From NCBI RefSeq assembly GCF_000993825.1, contig NZ_CP011114.1, forward strand, positions 1,798,001 to 1,862,000: a DNA stretch of 64,000 bases, in the 5' to 3' direction. This stretch comes from Paenibacillus durus ATCC 35681. Its GTDB lineage: Bacteria > Bacillota > Bacilli > Paenibacillales > Paenibacillaceae. This document shows, one piece after another, positions 26,532 through 35,452 of the stretch (positions are counted from its first letter, which is position 1; the number at the start of each line of letters is the position of its first letter). The notes beneath the pieces were generated by a model. The model was not told the origin of the DNA, did no database searches, and saw only the letters and a program-made list of their open reading frames with translations. The position numbers were made by a program, and so were the translations under genes.

Positions 26532-26702
26532 CACTTGGCTTATATAGGAGAATATGCTGTAGTACAATAACTTGATTAGGACAGTAAAAATTGTTAAAAT
26601 GAAAAAATGCCATATAAAGCAAGAGTTATTTTACATAAATACTCCTAAAGATTATAACATGCTTTATATGTGGTGTCAACCTATAAAAGGGGATGAGTTG
26701 CA

Positions 26703-29051
26703 GTGTCCATTAACGAAACCGAATGGAAGGAAGAGCAGAATCGGGTAGACCGCGTTACCGGCCTTCTGAAGCGTCATATCCGGGCCCTCTCCGAGGAGCT
26801 GGGACTGCACCGCAGCGATGTGGTTGAGCTTCGCAAAGATTTCTGGGAAGAGGTAACCGTCAACTTCAGCAGCCCCGACGATCTTGGAGAGACCTCCACA
26901 AGTCTGCGGCAGCAGGCTCAAGTCCTGTCGGAACGCGAACGCCATCATTTGCAATCCAGCAAAGCGCTGAAAAAATATAAAAAGCTTGTCCTGTCTCCTT
27001 ACTTCGGACGGATCGATTTCGCCGACGCGCCGGAAGGGGAGACGGAACGGATTTATCTGGGCATTGGCTCCCTTATGGAAGACGACGGCACTTTTCTGAT
27101 TTATGACTGGCGGGCGCCGATTTCAAGTCTGTATTATGACGGCGCGCCGGGAGCGGCATCGTTCGAGACCCCGTCAGGGACTGTAAGCGGAGAAATGAGT
27201 CTGAAGCGCCAGTTCGTCATCCAGGACGGAGAGATTGAGGTAATGTTCGATACCGGCATGACGATCGGAGACGAACTGCTTCAGCAGGTGCTGAGCCACA
27301 GCGCAGACGACCGGATGAAGAATATTGTGGCCACCATTCAGAAAGAACAGAACGCCATTATCCGCAACGACCGCAGCCGAATGCTTGTGGTCCAGGGGGC
27401 TGCCGGGAGCGGCAAGACATCGGCGGCGCTTCAGCGGGTCGCCTATCTGCTGTACAAATACCGCGATACCCTTCAGGCGGATCAAGTGCTGCTGTTCTCG
27501 CCCAATCCGCTGTTCAACAGCTATGTGTCCACCGTTCTTCCCGAGCTGGGCGAGGACAATATGCAGCAGACGACGTTCCAGGTGTATCTGGAGCACCGCC
27601 TGGGCCAAGAATTTCAGCTGGAGGATGTATTCACCCAGACGGAAACGCTGCTGAACAGCGCGGAAGGCCCCGAGACGGACGCCCGGAGGGACGGAATCGC
27701 CTATAAATCCTCGGTTGCGTTTCTTGATGCCATCCGCAGCTATGCGTTCAGGCTGGAGCGCGAAGGGATGCTCTTCAAGCCGCTCATGTTCCAGGGCCGG
27801 GCTATCGTAGGCAAAGATGAGATGGAAAGGAAGTTCTACAGCTACGACCCTTCCATCAGGCTGGCGAACCGGATCGACCTTATGACCGGCTGGCTGCTGA
27901 AGAAGATCGCCCTGTTCAGCACCGAAGAGCGGCGTGCGGCCTGGGTGGAGGAACAGATCGAGCTGCTGGACTCCGCTGAGTACCACCGTGCGTATCAGAT
28001 GATGAGGCGCAAGCAGCGGGGCAAGGCGGAGACGTTCGACGATTTTGACTTGGAAAAAGAAATGCTCGCCCGCTACGTGGTCAGCCAGCGTCTCAAGCCG
28101 CTGCGGGGTTGGGTTAAGCGCGGCCGTTTTGCCGACGCCAAAGGGCTTTATTCCCGGCTGTTTCAGGACAGGGAACTGCTCGAAAGCCTGAACGGCGGCA
28201 CTCCGCTTCCGGATACCTGGAATACTGTAAGCAGGCAGACGATGAATACGCTGGCGGATGGCAATCTTTCGTACGAGGATGCCACCCCTTTCCTTTATCT
28301 AAAGGAGCTCACCCAGGGCTTCCATACCAATACATTCATACGCTATGTGTTCGTGGATGAGGTACAGGATTACTCGCCGTTCCAGCTCGAATTTATGCGG
28401 CGCATGTTCCCAAGAGCCAAAATGACTGTGCTTGGTGATCTCAATCAGGCGATTTATGCCCAGGGAGAGGCGCTCGGCGAGCTGGCGGGACTGGTAAGCA
28501 TTTACGGGGAGGAAAATACGGAAGTTGTGTCCCTGACGCAAAGCTACCGTTCCACCTATGAAATTGTGGAGTTTACCCGTTCGATGATTCCCGGCGGGGA
28601 CCGGATTATTCCATTTAACCGCAGAGGGGAAGAGCCTCTGTTAAGGGAAGTATCAGGCCGCGAAGAGCTGATCTCCCGGGTGGAAGAGGATATTCGGGAT
28701 CTGCACTCCAAAGGCTATCATTACGTTGCAGTGATCTGCAAGACGGCTGAGGAAAGCTCCCGGATATATGACGTCCTTAAAGATAAGCTGCCGATACAGC
28801 TCGTGACAAAGGATACGCCGAATTTTCAAAAAGGAACGCTGGTTCTGCCTGCTTATTTGGCAAAAGGCGTTGAGTTCGACGCGGTAATCATCTGCGACGG
28901 CTCCGAGGAAAGCTATGGCAGAGAGAGCGAGCGGAAGCTGTTCTACACGGCCTGTACGCGGGCGATGCATATCCTGCATATTTTTCACCTCGGGAAACCG
29001 AGCCGGTTCATACCCGTCAAAGCGCTGAAGACCGGTATTCATGCTCAATAG
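26703..29051 (+). CDS. helD: RNA polymerase recycling helicase-like protein HelD
   Basis: A 782-residue UvrD-like ATPase. The N-terminal ~100 residues are strongly helical and charged, fitting the coiled-coil arm that class I HelD inserts in the RNA polymerase secondary channel. Then YDWRAPISSLYYD, Walker A GAAGSGKT near residue 233, a long insertion, DEVQDYSPFQLEFM (Walker B-type DExQ box), LGDLNQAIY, and the C-terminal TQSYRST, KGVEFDAVI and YTACTRAMH motifs. HelD releases stalled RNA polymerase from DNA. GTG start after AAAGGGGATG. Monocistronic. Confidence 0.93.
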   Translation: MSINETEWKEEQNRVDRVTGLLKRHIRALSEELGLHRSDVVELRKDFWEEVTVNFSSPDDLGETSTSLRQQAQVLSERERHHLQSSKALKKYKKLVLSPYFGRIDFADAPEGETERIYLGIGSLMEDDGTFLIYDWRAPISSLYYDGAPGAASFETPSGTVSGEMSLKRQFVIQDGEIEVMFDTGMTIGDELLQQVLSHSADDRMKNIVATIQKEQNAIIRNDRSRMLVVQGAAGSGKTSAALQRVAYLLYKYRDTLQADQVLLFSPNPLFNSYVSTVLPELGEDNMQQTTFQVYLEHRLGQEFQLEDVFTQTETLLNSAEGPETDARRDGIAYKSSVAFLDAIRSYAFRLEREGMLFKPLMFQGRAIVGKDEMERKFYSYDPSIRLANRIDLMTGWLLKKIALFSTEERRAAWVEEQIELLDSAEYHRAYQMMRRKQRGKAETFDDFDLEKEMLARYVVSQRLKPLRGWVKRGRFADAKGLYSRLFQDRELLESLNGGTPLPDTWNTVSRQTMNTLADGNLSYEDATPFLYLKELTQGFHTNTFIRYVFVDEVQDYSPFQLEFMRRMFPRAKMTVLGDLNQAIYAQGEALGELAGLVSIYGEENTEVVSLTQSYRSTYEIVEFTRSMIPGGDRIIPFNRRGEEPLLREVSGREELISRVEEDIRDLHSKGYHYVAVICKTAEESSRIYDVLKDKLPIQLVTKDTPNFQKGTLVLPAYLAKGVEFDAVIICDGSEESYGRESERKLFYTACTRAMHILHIFHLGKPSRFIPVKALKTGIHAQ

Positions 29052-29074
29052 ACCGGGGCTTCCTGGCAAGCTGT

Positions 29075-29117
29075 ACAAGAAGGCTGTTCCTGATTAATCG
29101 GGGACGGCCTTCTTGCT
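29075..29117 (+). terminator. Hairpin downstream of helD
   Basis: Long stem ACAAGAAGGCTGTTCC / GGGGACGGCCTTCTTG. It lacks a strong T-run. Confidence 0.5.
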
Positions 29118-29220
29118 GCTGCAGGGTCCTGCTATATGCTCTCTTTTGCAATATGAATAATCGGGGCGGAACGAACCACAATAAAGAATATTATGAACCA
29201 AGAGCAAAGGTGGTCCGTAG

Positions 29221-30510
29221 ATGAAAGATAAAAAATGGGATCTGCTGGCGCTGGCGTCTATCCCTCTGATCATGACGCTTGGAAATTCGATGCTGTTGCC
29301 CGTACTTCCTCAAATATCCCGAAAGCTGGCGATCAGTTCTTTTCAGGTCAGCATGATCATAACGGTATACGGCGTCGTCGCGATTATTATGATCCCCGTT
29401 GCCGGCTATCTTTCCGACCGGTTCGGACGCAAAGCCGTTATTCTTCCCAGCCTAATCATCGCCGCTCTCGGCGGAGGCGTGTCTGCGGTCGCCGCATGGT
29501 TAATGGAAGGGATCTCCGCGTACTGGGTGATTCTGGGAGGGCGTTTATTGCAGGGAATTGGAGCGGCGGGGGCATTTCCGATCGTGCTGCCTTTTGTCGG
29601 AGATATGTTCAAGGATGAAGAGGAGGTAAGCAAAGGGCTCGGACTGATCGAAACCTCCAACACCTTCGGCAAAGTGCTCAGTCCGATTCTCGGCGCTTTC
29701 CTGGGAACGCTGTTGTGGTTCCTGCCGTTTATCGCCATTCCTGCGCTCTGTCTGATTTCTTTTTTCCTGGTCCTGTTCTTGGTCAAAAGTCCCAAGCTAA
29801 AAGAAAGCGAAATCTCCACTGTTCCGCAGTTTCTCGCGGGCATCCGAACCGTGCTGCATGAAAAAGGCCGCTGGATGTACGCCATATTTGCCGTTGGCTG
29901 CATCTGCATGTTCGTCACATTTGGCGTCCTATTCTACCTGTCGGAAACGCTTGAATCGGTGTACCGCCTGCGCGGCGTGTTGAAAGGCCTTGTGCTGGCT
30001 ATTCCGCTCGCGCTGTTATGTCTGTCCTCCTATGGAGCCGGAAAAATAATCGGCAAAAACAAAAACTTGATGAAATGGATCGGATTTGGAGGTATGGTGC
30101 TGGTCACGGCCTCTATGGTAATCACGGGCTTTTATAAGGGGATTTACTACATGGTGGGATTTCTTGGACTAGCCGGAATCGGCATCGGCGCCGCACTTCC
30201 CAGCCTGGATGCGCTGATTACCGAAAGCATTGAAAAAGAGAACCGCGGCACCATAACTTCCCTGTACAGCAGCATGCGGTTTATCGGGGTGTCTTTAGGC
30301 CCACCGGCAGTATCCCTGTTGATGAATGCCGGTCACTGGACGCTGTTCGGCACGATGGCGGCAGTCGGAGCTGCAGGAGGACTGTTAACCTTATTCGCGA
30401 TCAAGCCGAGTAAAGGGGAAGGGGAAAAGGGAGAGAAGCTCTCCCGTTACAAGGCCGGTCCTGCCGTTCCGAAGGCCGCCTTCGGGCATAAGGACCGGTC
30501 CCCGGTCTAA
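29221..30510 (+). CDS. MFS transporter (drug efflux type)
   Basis: A 429-residue 12-TM major facilitator. Motif A is visible between TM2 and TM3 (GYLSDRFGRKAVI), and motif C-like GRLLQGIGAAGAFP supports the drug/H+ antiporter group. A cytosolic Lys/Glu-rich C-terminal tail ends in DRSPV. No neighbouring regulator, so the substrate is not suggested by context. ATG start; weak upstream site AAAGGTGG. Confidence 0.88.
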   Translation: MKDKKWDLLALASIPLIMTLGNSMLLPVLPQISRKLAISSFQVSMIITVYGVVAIIMIPVAGYLSDRFGRKAVILPSLIIAALGGGVSAVAAWLMEGISAYWVILGGRLLQGIGAAGAFPIVLPFVGDMFKDEEEVSKGLGLIETSNTFGKVLSPILGAFLGTLLWFLPFIAIPALCLISFFLVLFLVKSPKLKESEISTVPQFLAGIRTVLHEKGRWMYAIFAVGCICMFVTFGVLFYLSETLESVYRLRGVLKGLVLAIPLALLCLSSYGAGKIIGKNKNLMKWIGFGGMVLVTASMVITGFYKGIYYMVGFLGLAGIGIGAALPSLDALITESIEKENRGTITSLYSSMRFIGVSLGPPAVSLLMNAGHWTLFGTMAAVGAAGGLLTLFAIKPSKGEGEKGEKLSRYKAGPAVPKAAFGHKDRSPV

Positions 30511-30540
30511 CCTTCAGGAAAGGTACATTGCGAATCCGAC

Positions 30541-30579
30541 GAAAAAAGCTCTTGCCCGGCGGTTCGGGCAAGAGCTTTT
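30541..30579. terminator. Bidirectional terminator, MFS / transaldolase-like
   Basis: Stem AAAAAAGCTCTTGCCCG / CGGGCAAGAGCTTTTT between converging genes. Confidence 0.88.
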
Positions 30580-30596
30580 TGGAGTGCGGTCAGAAA

Positions 30597-31256
30597 TTAT
30601 TGCGGCTTGGCAACCTGGGGAACCTTTTCCCAGTCTTTCAGGAAACGCTCGATGCCATTGTCGGTCAGCGGATGCTTCCACAGAGAAGGCAGCAGCGAAC
30701 CCGGAATCGTGGCGATGTGCGCTCCGGCGAGAGCTGCCTGCTCAACGTGAGCGATATTTCTGATGCTGGCGGCAATGATTTCAGAGGAAAGACCATAATT
30801 GGAAAGGATGGTCTTCAGGTCTTTAATCAGCTTCATGCCATCCACGCCGATGTCGTCCAGACGGCCGACGAACGGGCTGATAAAGGTAGCGCCCGCCTTG
30901 GCGGCCATAAGACCCTGGGCGGCGGAGAAGATCAGAGTCACGTTCGTTTTGATGCCCTTCTTCGTGAGCTCATAGCAGGCTTCCAGACCATCTTCCGTCA
31001 TCGGCAGCTTGATCACGACATTGGAGCCCCATTCGGCGATTTCGTAAGCTTCTTCAAGCATTTCCGCCGCTTTCAGACCGATAACCTCGGCGCTGACAGG
31101 TCCGGGAACGATTTCAACAATTTCTTTGATAACGTCTTTAAACAGTCTGCCTTCCTTGGCGATGAGCGATGGATTTGTCGTAACGCCGTCCACCAAGCCA
31201 AGGCGTGTAATCCGCTTTATTTCATCAATATTTCCGGTGTCCAAGAAAAATTTCAT
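30597..31256 (-). CDS. Transaldolase-like / fructose-6-phosphate aldolase
   Basis: A 219-residue class I aldolase of the short TalC/FSA group. N terminus [16 protein letters not shown] and [15 protein letters not shown] are diagnostic. The Schiff-base Lys is in [15 protein letters not shown], and [29 protein letters not shown] follows. It belongs to non-oxidative pentose phosphate metabolism; rpe and rpiA are also in this window, though not linked. AGGAGG site 7-10 nt upstream. Whether it is a transaldolase or an FSA cannot be settled by motif alone. Confidence 0.92.
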   Translation of the reverse strand: MKFFLDTGNIDEIKRITRLGLVDGVTTNPSLIAKEGRLFKDVIKEIVEIVPGPVSAEVIGLKAAEMLEEAYEIAEWGSNVVIKLPMTEDGLEACYELTKKGIKTNVTLIFSAAQGLMAAKAGATFISPFVGRLDDIGVDGMKLIKDLKTILSNYGLSSEIIAASIRNIAHVEQAALAGAHIATIPGSLLPSLWKHPLTDNGIERFLKDWEKVPQVAKPQ

Positions 31257-31520
31257 TTTCTGTATCCTCCTCTGAGTTCCAGATAAATTGTAAAGCAGTT
31301 TGGATAACTACATTATGAGACATGGCAGTGAAAGATTCAACTGTTAATTTGATTATCTCAAACTAACTTTTATAGTATAGGGATCATACGGATGTTCAAA
31401 AAAGCACTTTTTTTGCAGAAAAAAATCGCTGTTTGACATAAGAGGCATTTTCCCCCCGGGCTTGACGTGTTAAGATTAATCGGCATGACTAATTCCGTTA
31501 AAGAGACGGCGGAAAGGAAG

Positions 31521-32003
31521 ATGGAAGTGATTAACACCGAAGTGGAATATGTAATTGTGGACTCCGGTAATCCCGACCTGCGGCGTTTGGTCGCCAGGCT
31601 TGACGAGGAGCTTATGGAAAGATATCCGAAGGAGCGGATTTACGGGGTCGATTTCGATCATCCCGATGTCCGCAGAATAACCTTTGTTATCGCGTGCCGC
31701 CAGGGTGAAGCGATTGGCTGCGGAGGAATCCGGCCGCTGGAAGGCGCGGAACCGTCAGCGGCCGAGCTGAAGCGGTTCTTCGTGGACCGAAGCTGCCGCA
31801 AGCTGGGAATTGCCGCCGGCATGCTGAAATACCTGGAAGACCGGGCGCGTGAGGCTGGCTTCCGCGAAATGCGGCTGGAGACAGGCAGCGAGCAGCCGGA
31901 AGCGATAGCGCTATACATGAAGCACGGCTACCGGCCGATTAACCGGTTCGGCATATATGCGGATGATCCGGCTAGTCTCTGCTACGGCAAGAGCCTGGCT
32001 TGA
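31521..32003 (+). CDS. GNAT-family N-acetyltransferase
   Basis: A protein of about 160 residues with the GNAT acetyl-CoA motif A (FFVDRSCRKLGIAAGMLKYLE) and motif B (RLETGSEQPEAIALYMKHGY). Start is uncertain: ATG 31521 or GTG 31527, the latter better spaced from AAAGGAAG; longer in-frame starts at 31467 and 31485 lack a ribosome site. Substrate unknown. It converges on a small reverse-strand gene. Confidence 0.85.
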   Translation: MEVINTEVEYVIVDSGNPDLRRLVARLDEELMERYPKERIYGVDFDHPDVRRITFVIACRQGEAIGCGGIRPLEGAEPSAAELKRFFVDRSCRKLGIAAGMLKYLEDRAREAGFREMRLETGSEQPEAIALYMKHGYRPINRFGIYADDPASLCYGKSLA

Positions 32004-32014
32004 TTCTTAGACCG

Positions 32015-32212
32015 TCAGGCGTGATATTTGCCGACCGGCTCGTTCAGAACCCATTCCAGCATCATGATCATATCGTCCAGCCGGGCAAGCTGTGAGGTTA
32101 GACCCGCACGCCCCGGATCATCTTCCTTCAAGGGAGCGATTCGCGATTCCAAGGATCTGCGCTGGAGTGTCATCTCGTTAATTTTGGATTTAATCTGATT
32201 TTCGGTTCTCAT
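32015..32212 (-). CDS. Small conserved-looking helical protein
   Basis: A 65-residue, highly charged, helical protein (MRTENQIKSKINEMTLQRRS...) with heptad-like leucines, ending in VGKYHA. AGGAGG lies 8 nt before the ATG. Divergent from rpiA. Not recognised; the sequence suggests a small coiled-coil protein. Confidence 0.7.
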   Translation of the reverse strand: MRTENQIKSKINEMTLQRRSLESRIAPLKEDDPGRAGLTSQLARLDDMIMMLEWVLNEPVGKYHA

Positions 32213-32293
32213 CCGGAAATCCTCCTGAAAGTAATGAAATTAGGAAATACTCAGATACTAAACTATTATAACGGCAAATAGGGGTGTAACCAA

Positions 32294-32971
32294 ATGAACG
32301 CGAAGCAGTTGGCGGCGGAAGCGGCGGTTGATTATATACAGGACGGTATGAAGGTCGGACTCGGCACTGGGTCTACGGCCTATTGGGCTATCCGCAAGCT
32401 GGGTGAACGCGTCGCCGAAGGATTGAAAATAACTGCGGTCGCAACTTCACGCGCTTCGGAGCAGCAGGCAAGGGAGCTTGGCATCCCGCTCGTGTCTTTT
32501 GGCGAGATCTACCGCCTGGACGTGACGATCGACGGTGCGGACGAACTGGACGGAGAGCTTCAGCTCATCAAAGGCGGAGGCGGAGCGCTCCTGCGGGAGA
32601 AGATTGTGGCAAAAGGCAGCGACCGGATGATTGTAATCGCCGATGAAAGCAAGGTGGTCCAGACGCTCGGCAAATTTCCGCTGCCGGTGGAAATCGTGCC
32701 GTTTGCCTGGGAATGGACCGTGGCGGATTTGGCAAAGCTCGGCTGCGTTCCGGAGCTTCGGCAGGGCGGTGCAGACTTGTATAAGAGTGATAATGGAAAT
32801 TACATAGCGGACTGCCGGTTTGAAATCATTAAATCAGCTCCCGAGCTGGCTCTGGCTCTTCAGTCTATTCCCGGTGTGGTCGAGCATGGCCTGTTCATCG
32901 GGATCGCGGATATGGCGATAGTCGGAAAAAGCGACGGAAGTCTGCAAATCATCCATAGCGGAACAGCATAA
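32294..32971 (+). CDS. rpiA: Ribose-5-phosphate isomerase A
   Basis: A 225-residue RpiA that interconverts ribose 5-phosphate and ribulose 5-phosphate. Motifs: GLGTGSTAYWAI (phosphate loop), IDGADELD (catalytic Asp), LIKGGGGALLREKI (catalytic Glu/Lys region) and VEHGLFIGIAD. The VanZ gene starts 3 nt after its stop, followed by a GNAT gene, so the three are likely co-transcribed. Confidence 0.95.
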   Translation: MNAKQLAAEAAVDYIQDGMKVGLGTGSTAYWAIRKLGERVAEGLKITAVATSRASEQQARELGIPLVSFGEIYRLDVTIDGADELDGELQLIKGGGGALLREKIVAKGSDRMIVIADESKVVQTLGKFPLPVEIVPFAWEWTVADLAKLGCVPELRQGGADLYKSDNGNYIADCRFEIIKSAPELALALQSIPGVVEHGLFIGIADMAIVGKSDGSLQIIHSGTA

Positions 32972-32973
32972 GC

Positions 32974-33429
32974 ATGTCCATCCCCCGTAAAGTCTGGATA
33001 AGGAGGATTGCGGCGGCATGTCTTATCGTGTATTCCGCCTGCCTGCTTTACTGGATGTTCCTCGGCTTTGGCCGGACTGAACGCCATAGCCAGCCAATGC
33101 AGTACAATCTTGTCCCGCTGAGAACGATATGGTATTATCTTTCGGCCGGCGGTGAAATCCCTTTAATCGTCCGGCTGGTCAATTTGCTGGGCAACGTCGC
33201 CGTCTTCGTTCCTTTTGGCATACTGATACCTGCGGTCACTAGCAGGCTGCGGTCGGCCGCCGGTCTGGCCGTCCTGTGTATCCCGTGCATTACGGCGCTC
33301 GAGATTCTGCAAATGCTGCTGCGCGCCGGGAGCTTTGACGTCGATGACATCCTGCTTAATCTGCTGGGAGTGTGGGCCGGCTTCGGACTGCTTCGGCTGT
33401 CTTACATAATGAGAAAAAGGAGATTATGA
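32974..33429 (+). CDS. VanZ-family membrane protein
   Basis: A 151-residue membrane protein with four hydrophobic segments. YNLVPLRTIWYYL, NLLGNVAVFVPFGIL and SFDVDDILLNLLGVWAGF are characteristic of VanZ. VanZ proteins give low-level glycopeptide tolerance in some contexts, but most chromosomal copies have unknown roles. It lies between rpiA and a GNAT gene in one tight run. Confidence 0.9.
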   Translation: MSIPRKVWIRRIAAACLIVYSACLLYWMFLGFGRTERHSQPMQYNLVPLRTIWYYLSAGGEIPLIVRLVNLLGNVAVFVPFGILIPAVTSRLRSAAGLAVLCIPCITALEILQMLLRAGSFDVDDILLNLLGVWAGFGLLRLSYIMRKRRL

Positions 33430-33435
33430 ATAGAG

Positions 33436-33873
33436 ATGCTTATCGATATTAAATCCAAGCTGGATTCTTCTGAGGTGGAGGAGTTATTGTCTTACGCCGT
33501 CATATCCGATTCCGGCGAAGCCGAATCAGCCCGAGCCGAATACAGGGCGGAAGCCGCCCTTCAGCTGTACGGCTGGGAGGATGAGGAACTGCTGGTCGGT
33601 CTGATCGGCTTTGAAGAGACCGAGGACGGTTCGATCGATATCCGGCACATTGCCGTACTTCCGGAGAACCGCGGAAAAGGCTATGCGCGCGGGATGATTT
33701 TGGAGCTGCTGACAGACCGCAATCCCCGGTATGTGATCGCTGAAACCGAGGACGAGACGGCGGCTGATTTTTACCGCAGTCTGGGCTTTATGGTTTATTC
33801 TTTGGGAGAGAACGGTTCCGGTATCGAGCTGCTTCGCTGCGTGTACGAGGTGGAGGATTCGGAGGACGAATAA
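33436..33873 (+). CDS. GNAT-family N-acetyltransferase
   Basis: A 145-residue GNAT protein: IDIRHIAVLPENRGKGYARGMI is the acetyl-CoA binding motif A, and VIAETEDETAADFYRSLGFMVYSLG is motif B. An acidic C-terminal tail (EVEDSEDE). It starts 6 nt after the VanZ stop and is probably the last gene of the rpiA unit. Substrate unknown. Confidence 0.88.
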   Translation: MLIDIKSKLDSSEVEELLSYAVISDSGEAESARAEYRAEAALQLYGWEDEELLVGLIGFEETEDGSIDIRHIAVLPENRGKGYARGMILELLTDRNPRYVIAETEDETAADFYRSLGFMVYSLGENGSGIELLRCVYEVEDSEDE

Positions 33874-33929
33874 TAAGGTTTAGGGGACTTCCCGCATGTC
33901 ATTGGGCGTCAATCCGCCCCCCGACGGTA

Positions 33930-34300
33930 CACGCTCCAACAACTCTATCGACGGGTCGTGCGCCCCGAGATGACCCGGGGGGCCGTCCTCGAATCCTATT
34001 GCGTCCCCCGGGTCTACGGCAAGCGCTGGGCCATTGAGACCATTTTTCAAGATGGCGAAAAGTCTCCTGGGTGTACCGCGCGAATACCAAGGCCGGGCTT
34101 ATAAAGGCGTGGTGGCCCACCTGACTATCGTCTGTCTCCGATATCAGTGACTCGCGCTGGAGGCACGGACGGCAGAAGATGTTCGGACCCTGGGCGAGCG
34201 GTTCTATGTCCAATGCCACGAACTCCAAGATATGGAGTTTGCCTGGGTCGTCGATCAGATTTTGGCCGCGTTCGCGGCCACACTTAATATTGAAAACTAA
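33930..34300 (+). pseudogene. Decayed IS4-type transposase C terminus
   Basis: No intact frame, but pieces in two frames join to a transposase C terminus. VLESYCVPRVYGKRWAIETIF (33985-34047) contains the RW-IE-F pattern around the catalytic Glu of DDE transposases. After a frameshift near 34055 come LGVPREYQGRAYKGVVAHLT and VCLRYQ, an in-frame TGA (34148), then LALEARTAEDVRTLGERFY up to a stop at 34300. One frameshift and one nonsense mutation make it non-functional. The N-terminal two thirds are missing and no terminal inverted repeats were found. Family call (IS4-like) is by pattern only. Confidence 0.7.
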
Positions 34301-35193
34301 TTGCCGGGCAGTTGGATGCCGCGCCAGCCGCTTACATCGCATTGGCCATAATCATTATCACCCACAGCAACCACCGTGCCGTCCGATTTAAGCCCGATGG
34401 TATGAGCGCAACCCGCCGCAACCGCCACAATATCGCGCCAGCCACTTACATTGCATTGGCCATGCTCATTCCAACCCACAGCCGCCACAGTACCGTCCGA
34501 TTTAAGGCCGATGGTATGATTACTACCCGCCGCTATCGCCACAATACCGCGCCAGCCGCTTACATCGCATTGGCCATGCTTATTCCAACCCACAGCCGCC
34601 ACCGTGCCGTCCGATTTAAGCCCGACGGTATGAAGGTAACCCGCCGCTGCCGCCATTATGTCGCGCCAGCCGCTTACATTGCATTGGCCATACCGATTAT
34701 TACCCACAGCCGTCACCGTTCCGTCCGATTTAAGCCCGACAGTATGCCAGTCACCCGCCGCTACCGCCACCATATCACGCCAGCCGCTTACATTGATTTC
34801 ACCTTCATTGTTTCGGCCCACAGCAACCACCGTGCCATCCGATTTAAGCCCAATGGTACGACGCCAACCTGCCGCAACCGCTACAATATCGCGCCAGTCG
34901 TTTACATTGCATTGGTCATGCTTATTCCAACCCACAGCCGCCACCGTGCCGTCCGATTTAAGACCGATTGTATGAGCATTACCCGTGTTCGTCGCCATAT
35001 GAACATTACCCGCCGCAACCGCCACAATATCGCGCCAGCCGCTTACATCACATTGGCCATATTTATTATCACCCACAGCCGTCACCGTTCCGTCACATTT
35101 AAGACCAATGGTATGGCGACGACCCGCCGCTATGGTATCTTTAGGCCACCGTTTCACCTTTAACGCCGCTTCTTTCGGTGAAATGTAATCCAT
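34297..35193 (-). CDS. RCC1-like protein made of seven near-identical tandem repeats
   Basis: A 298-residue protein. After a ~19-residue N terminus it consists of seven repeats of about 38 residues, each like VAVAAG--HTIGLKSDGT, then V-AVG-N--GQCNVSGWRD. Seven repeats would close one beta-propeller of the RCC1/BNR type. Repeat 2 carries an 8-residue insertion (MATNTGNA region). No signal peptide, so it is cytosolic as read. Strong AAGGAGG site. The stop codon lies inside the last codons of the convergent transposase remnant, and the final residues QLPGN may come from that DNA. Function is unknown. Confidence 0.85.
   Translation of the reverse strand: MDYISPKEAALKVKRWPKDTIAAGRRHTIGLKCDGTVTAVGDNKYGQCDVSGWRDIVAVAAGNVHMATNTGNAHTIGLKSDGTVAAVGWNKHDQCNVNDWRDIVAVAAGWRRTIGLKSDGTVVAVGRNNEGEINVSGWRDMVAVAAGDWHTVGLKSDGTVTAVGNNRYGQCNVSGWRDIMAAAAGYLHTVGLKSDGTVAAVGWNKHGQCDVSGWRGIVAIAAGSNHTIGLKSDGTVAAVGWNEHGQCNVSGWRDIVAVAAGCAHTIGLKSDGTVVAVGDNDYGQCDVSGWRGIQLPGN
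34318..35136. repeat. Seven tandem ~114-bp repeats
   Basis: Direct DNA repeats with a period of about 114 bp coding for the RCC1-like units. Blocks such as CCGTCCGATTTAAG and CACCGTGCCGTCCGATTT recur in each copy with little change. One unit is about 24 bp longer. The low divergence between copies suggests recent duplication or gene conversion. Confidence 0.85.
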
Positions 35194-35248
35194 GTCTTAC
35201 CTCCTTGAAAACAAGACCTATTTTATTATATAAATTCATGCACCATAT

Positions 35249-35436
35249 ACTTCTGTATTCAACCGAAAGAGATTGGCGCGGACGGTCGTCATTTGGTTGT
35301 GCTTGCTCGAAATAATGTAGCACATGTTGTGCGCAATCGGCCGCCATATTGCAAGATGATGATGATCCGTATCTTGCAAGGTACCGCCGCGACGCATAGT
35401 GACAAACCTAGGGTCTCGGATCTCGCTGAAAATCAT
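35249..35436 (-). pseudogene. Frameshifted, truncated immunity-protein-like gene
   Basis: The reading starts MIFSEIRDPRFVTMRRGGTL with GGTLQDTDHHHLAIW, then continues in another frame as AADCAQHVLHYFEQAQPNDD and RPRQ. Joined, this is the N terminus of a family often annotated as putative immunity protein (RDPRFVT-RRGGTL ... LLALWAADCAEHVL ... D-RPRQAIE). A single missing base near 35343 would explain the shift. Homology stops after RPRQSL, about 30 nt before the frame runs into unrelated sequence. It is therefore frameshifted and truncated, next to the RCC1-like gene on the same strand. Confidence 0.65.
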
Positions 35437-35452
35437 TCGTTTTCCATCTTTA

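Noticed and set aside
33899..34342. Reverse-strand open frame over the transposase remnant
   Set aside because: The forward-strand pieces match a transposase C terminus; the reverse reading is Arg/Pro-rich and unrelated.
34312..35163. Long forward-strand open frame (283 codons) opposite the RCC1-like gene
   Set aside because: It is periodic with the same 114-bp repeat and has no ribosome-binding site. The open frame is a by-product of the repeat's codon pattern.
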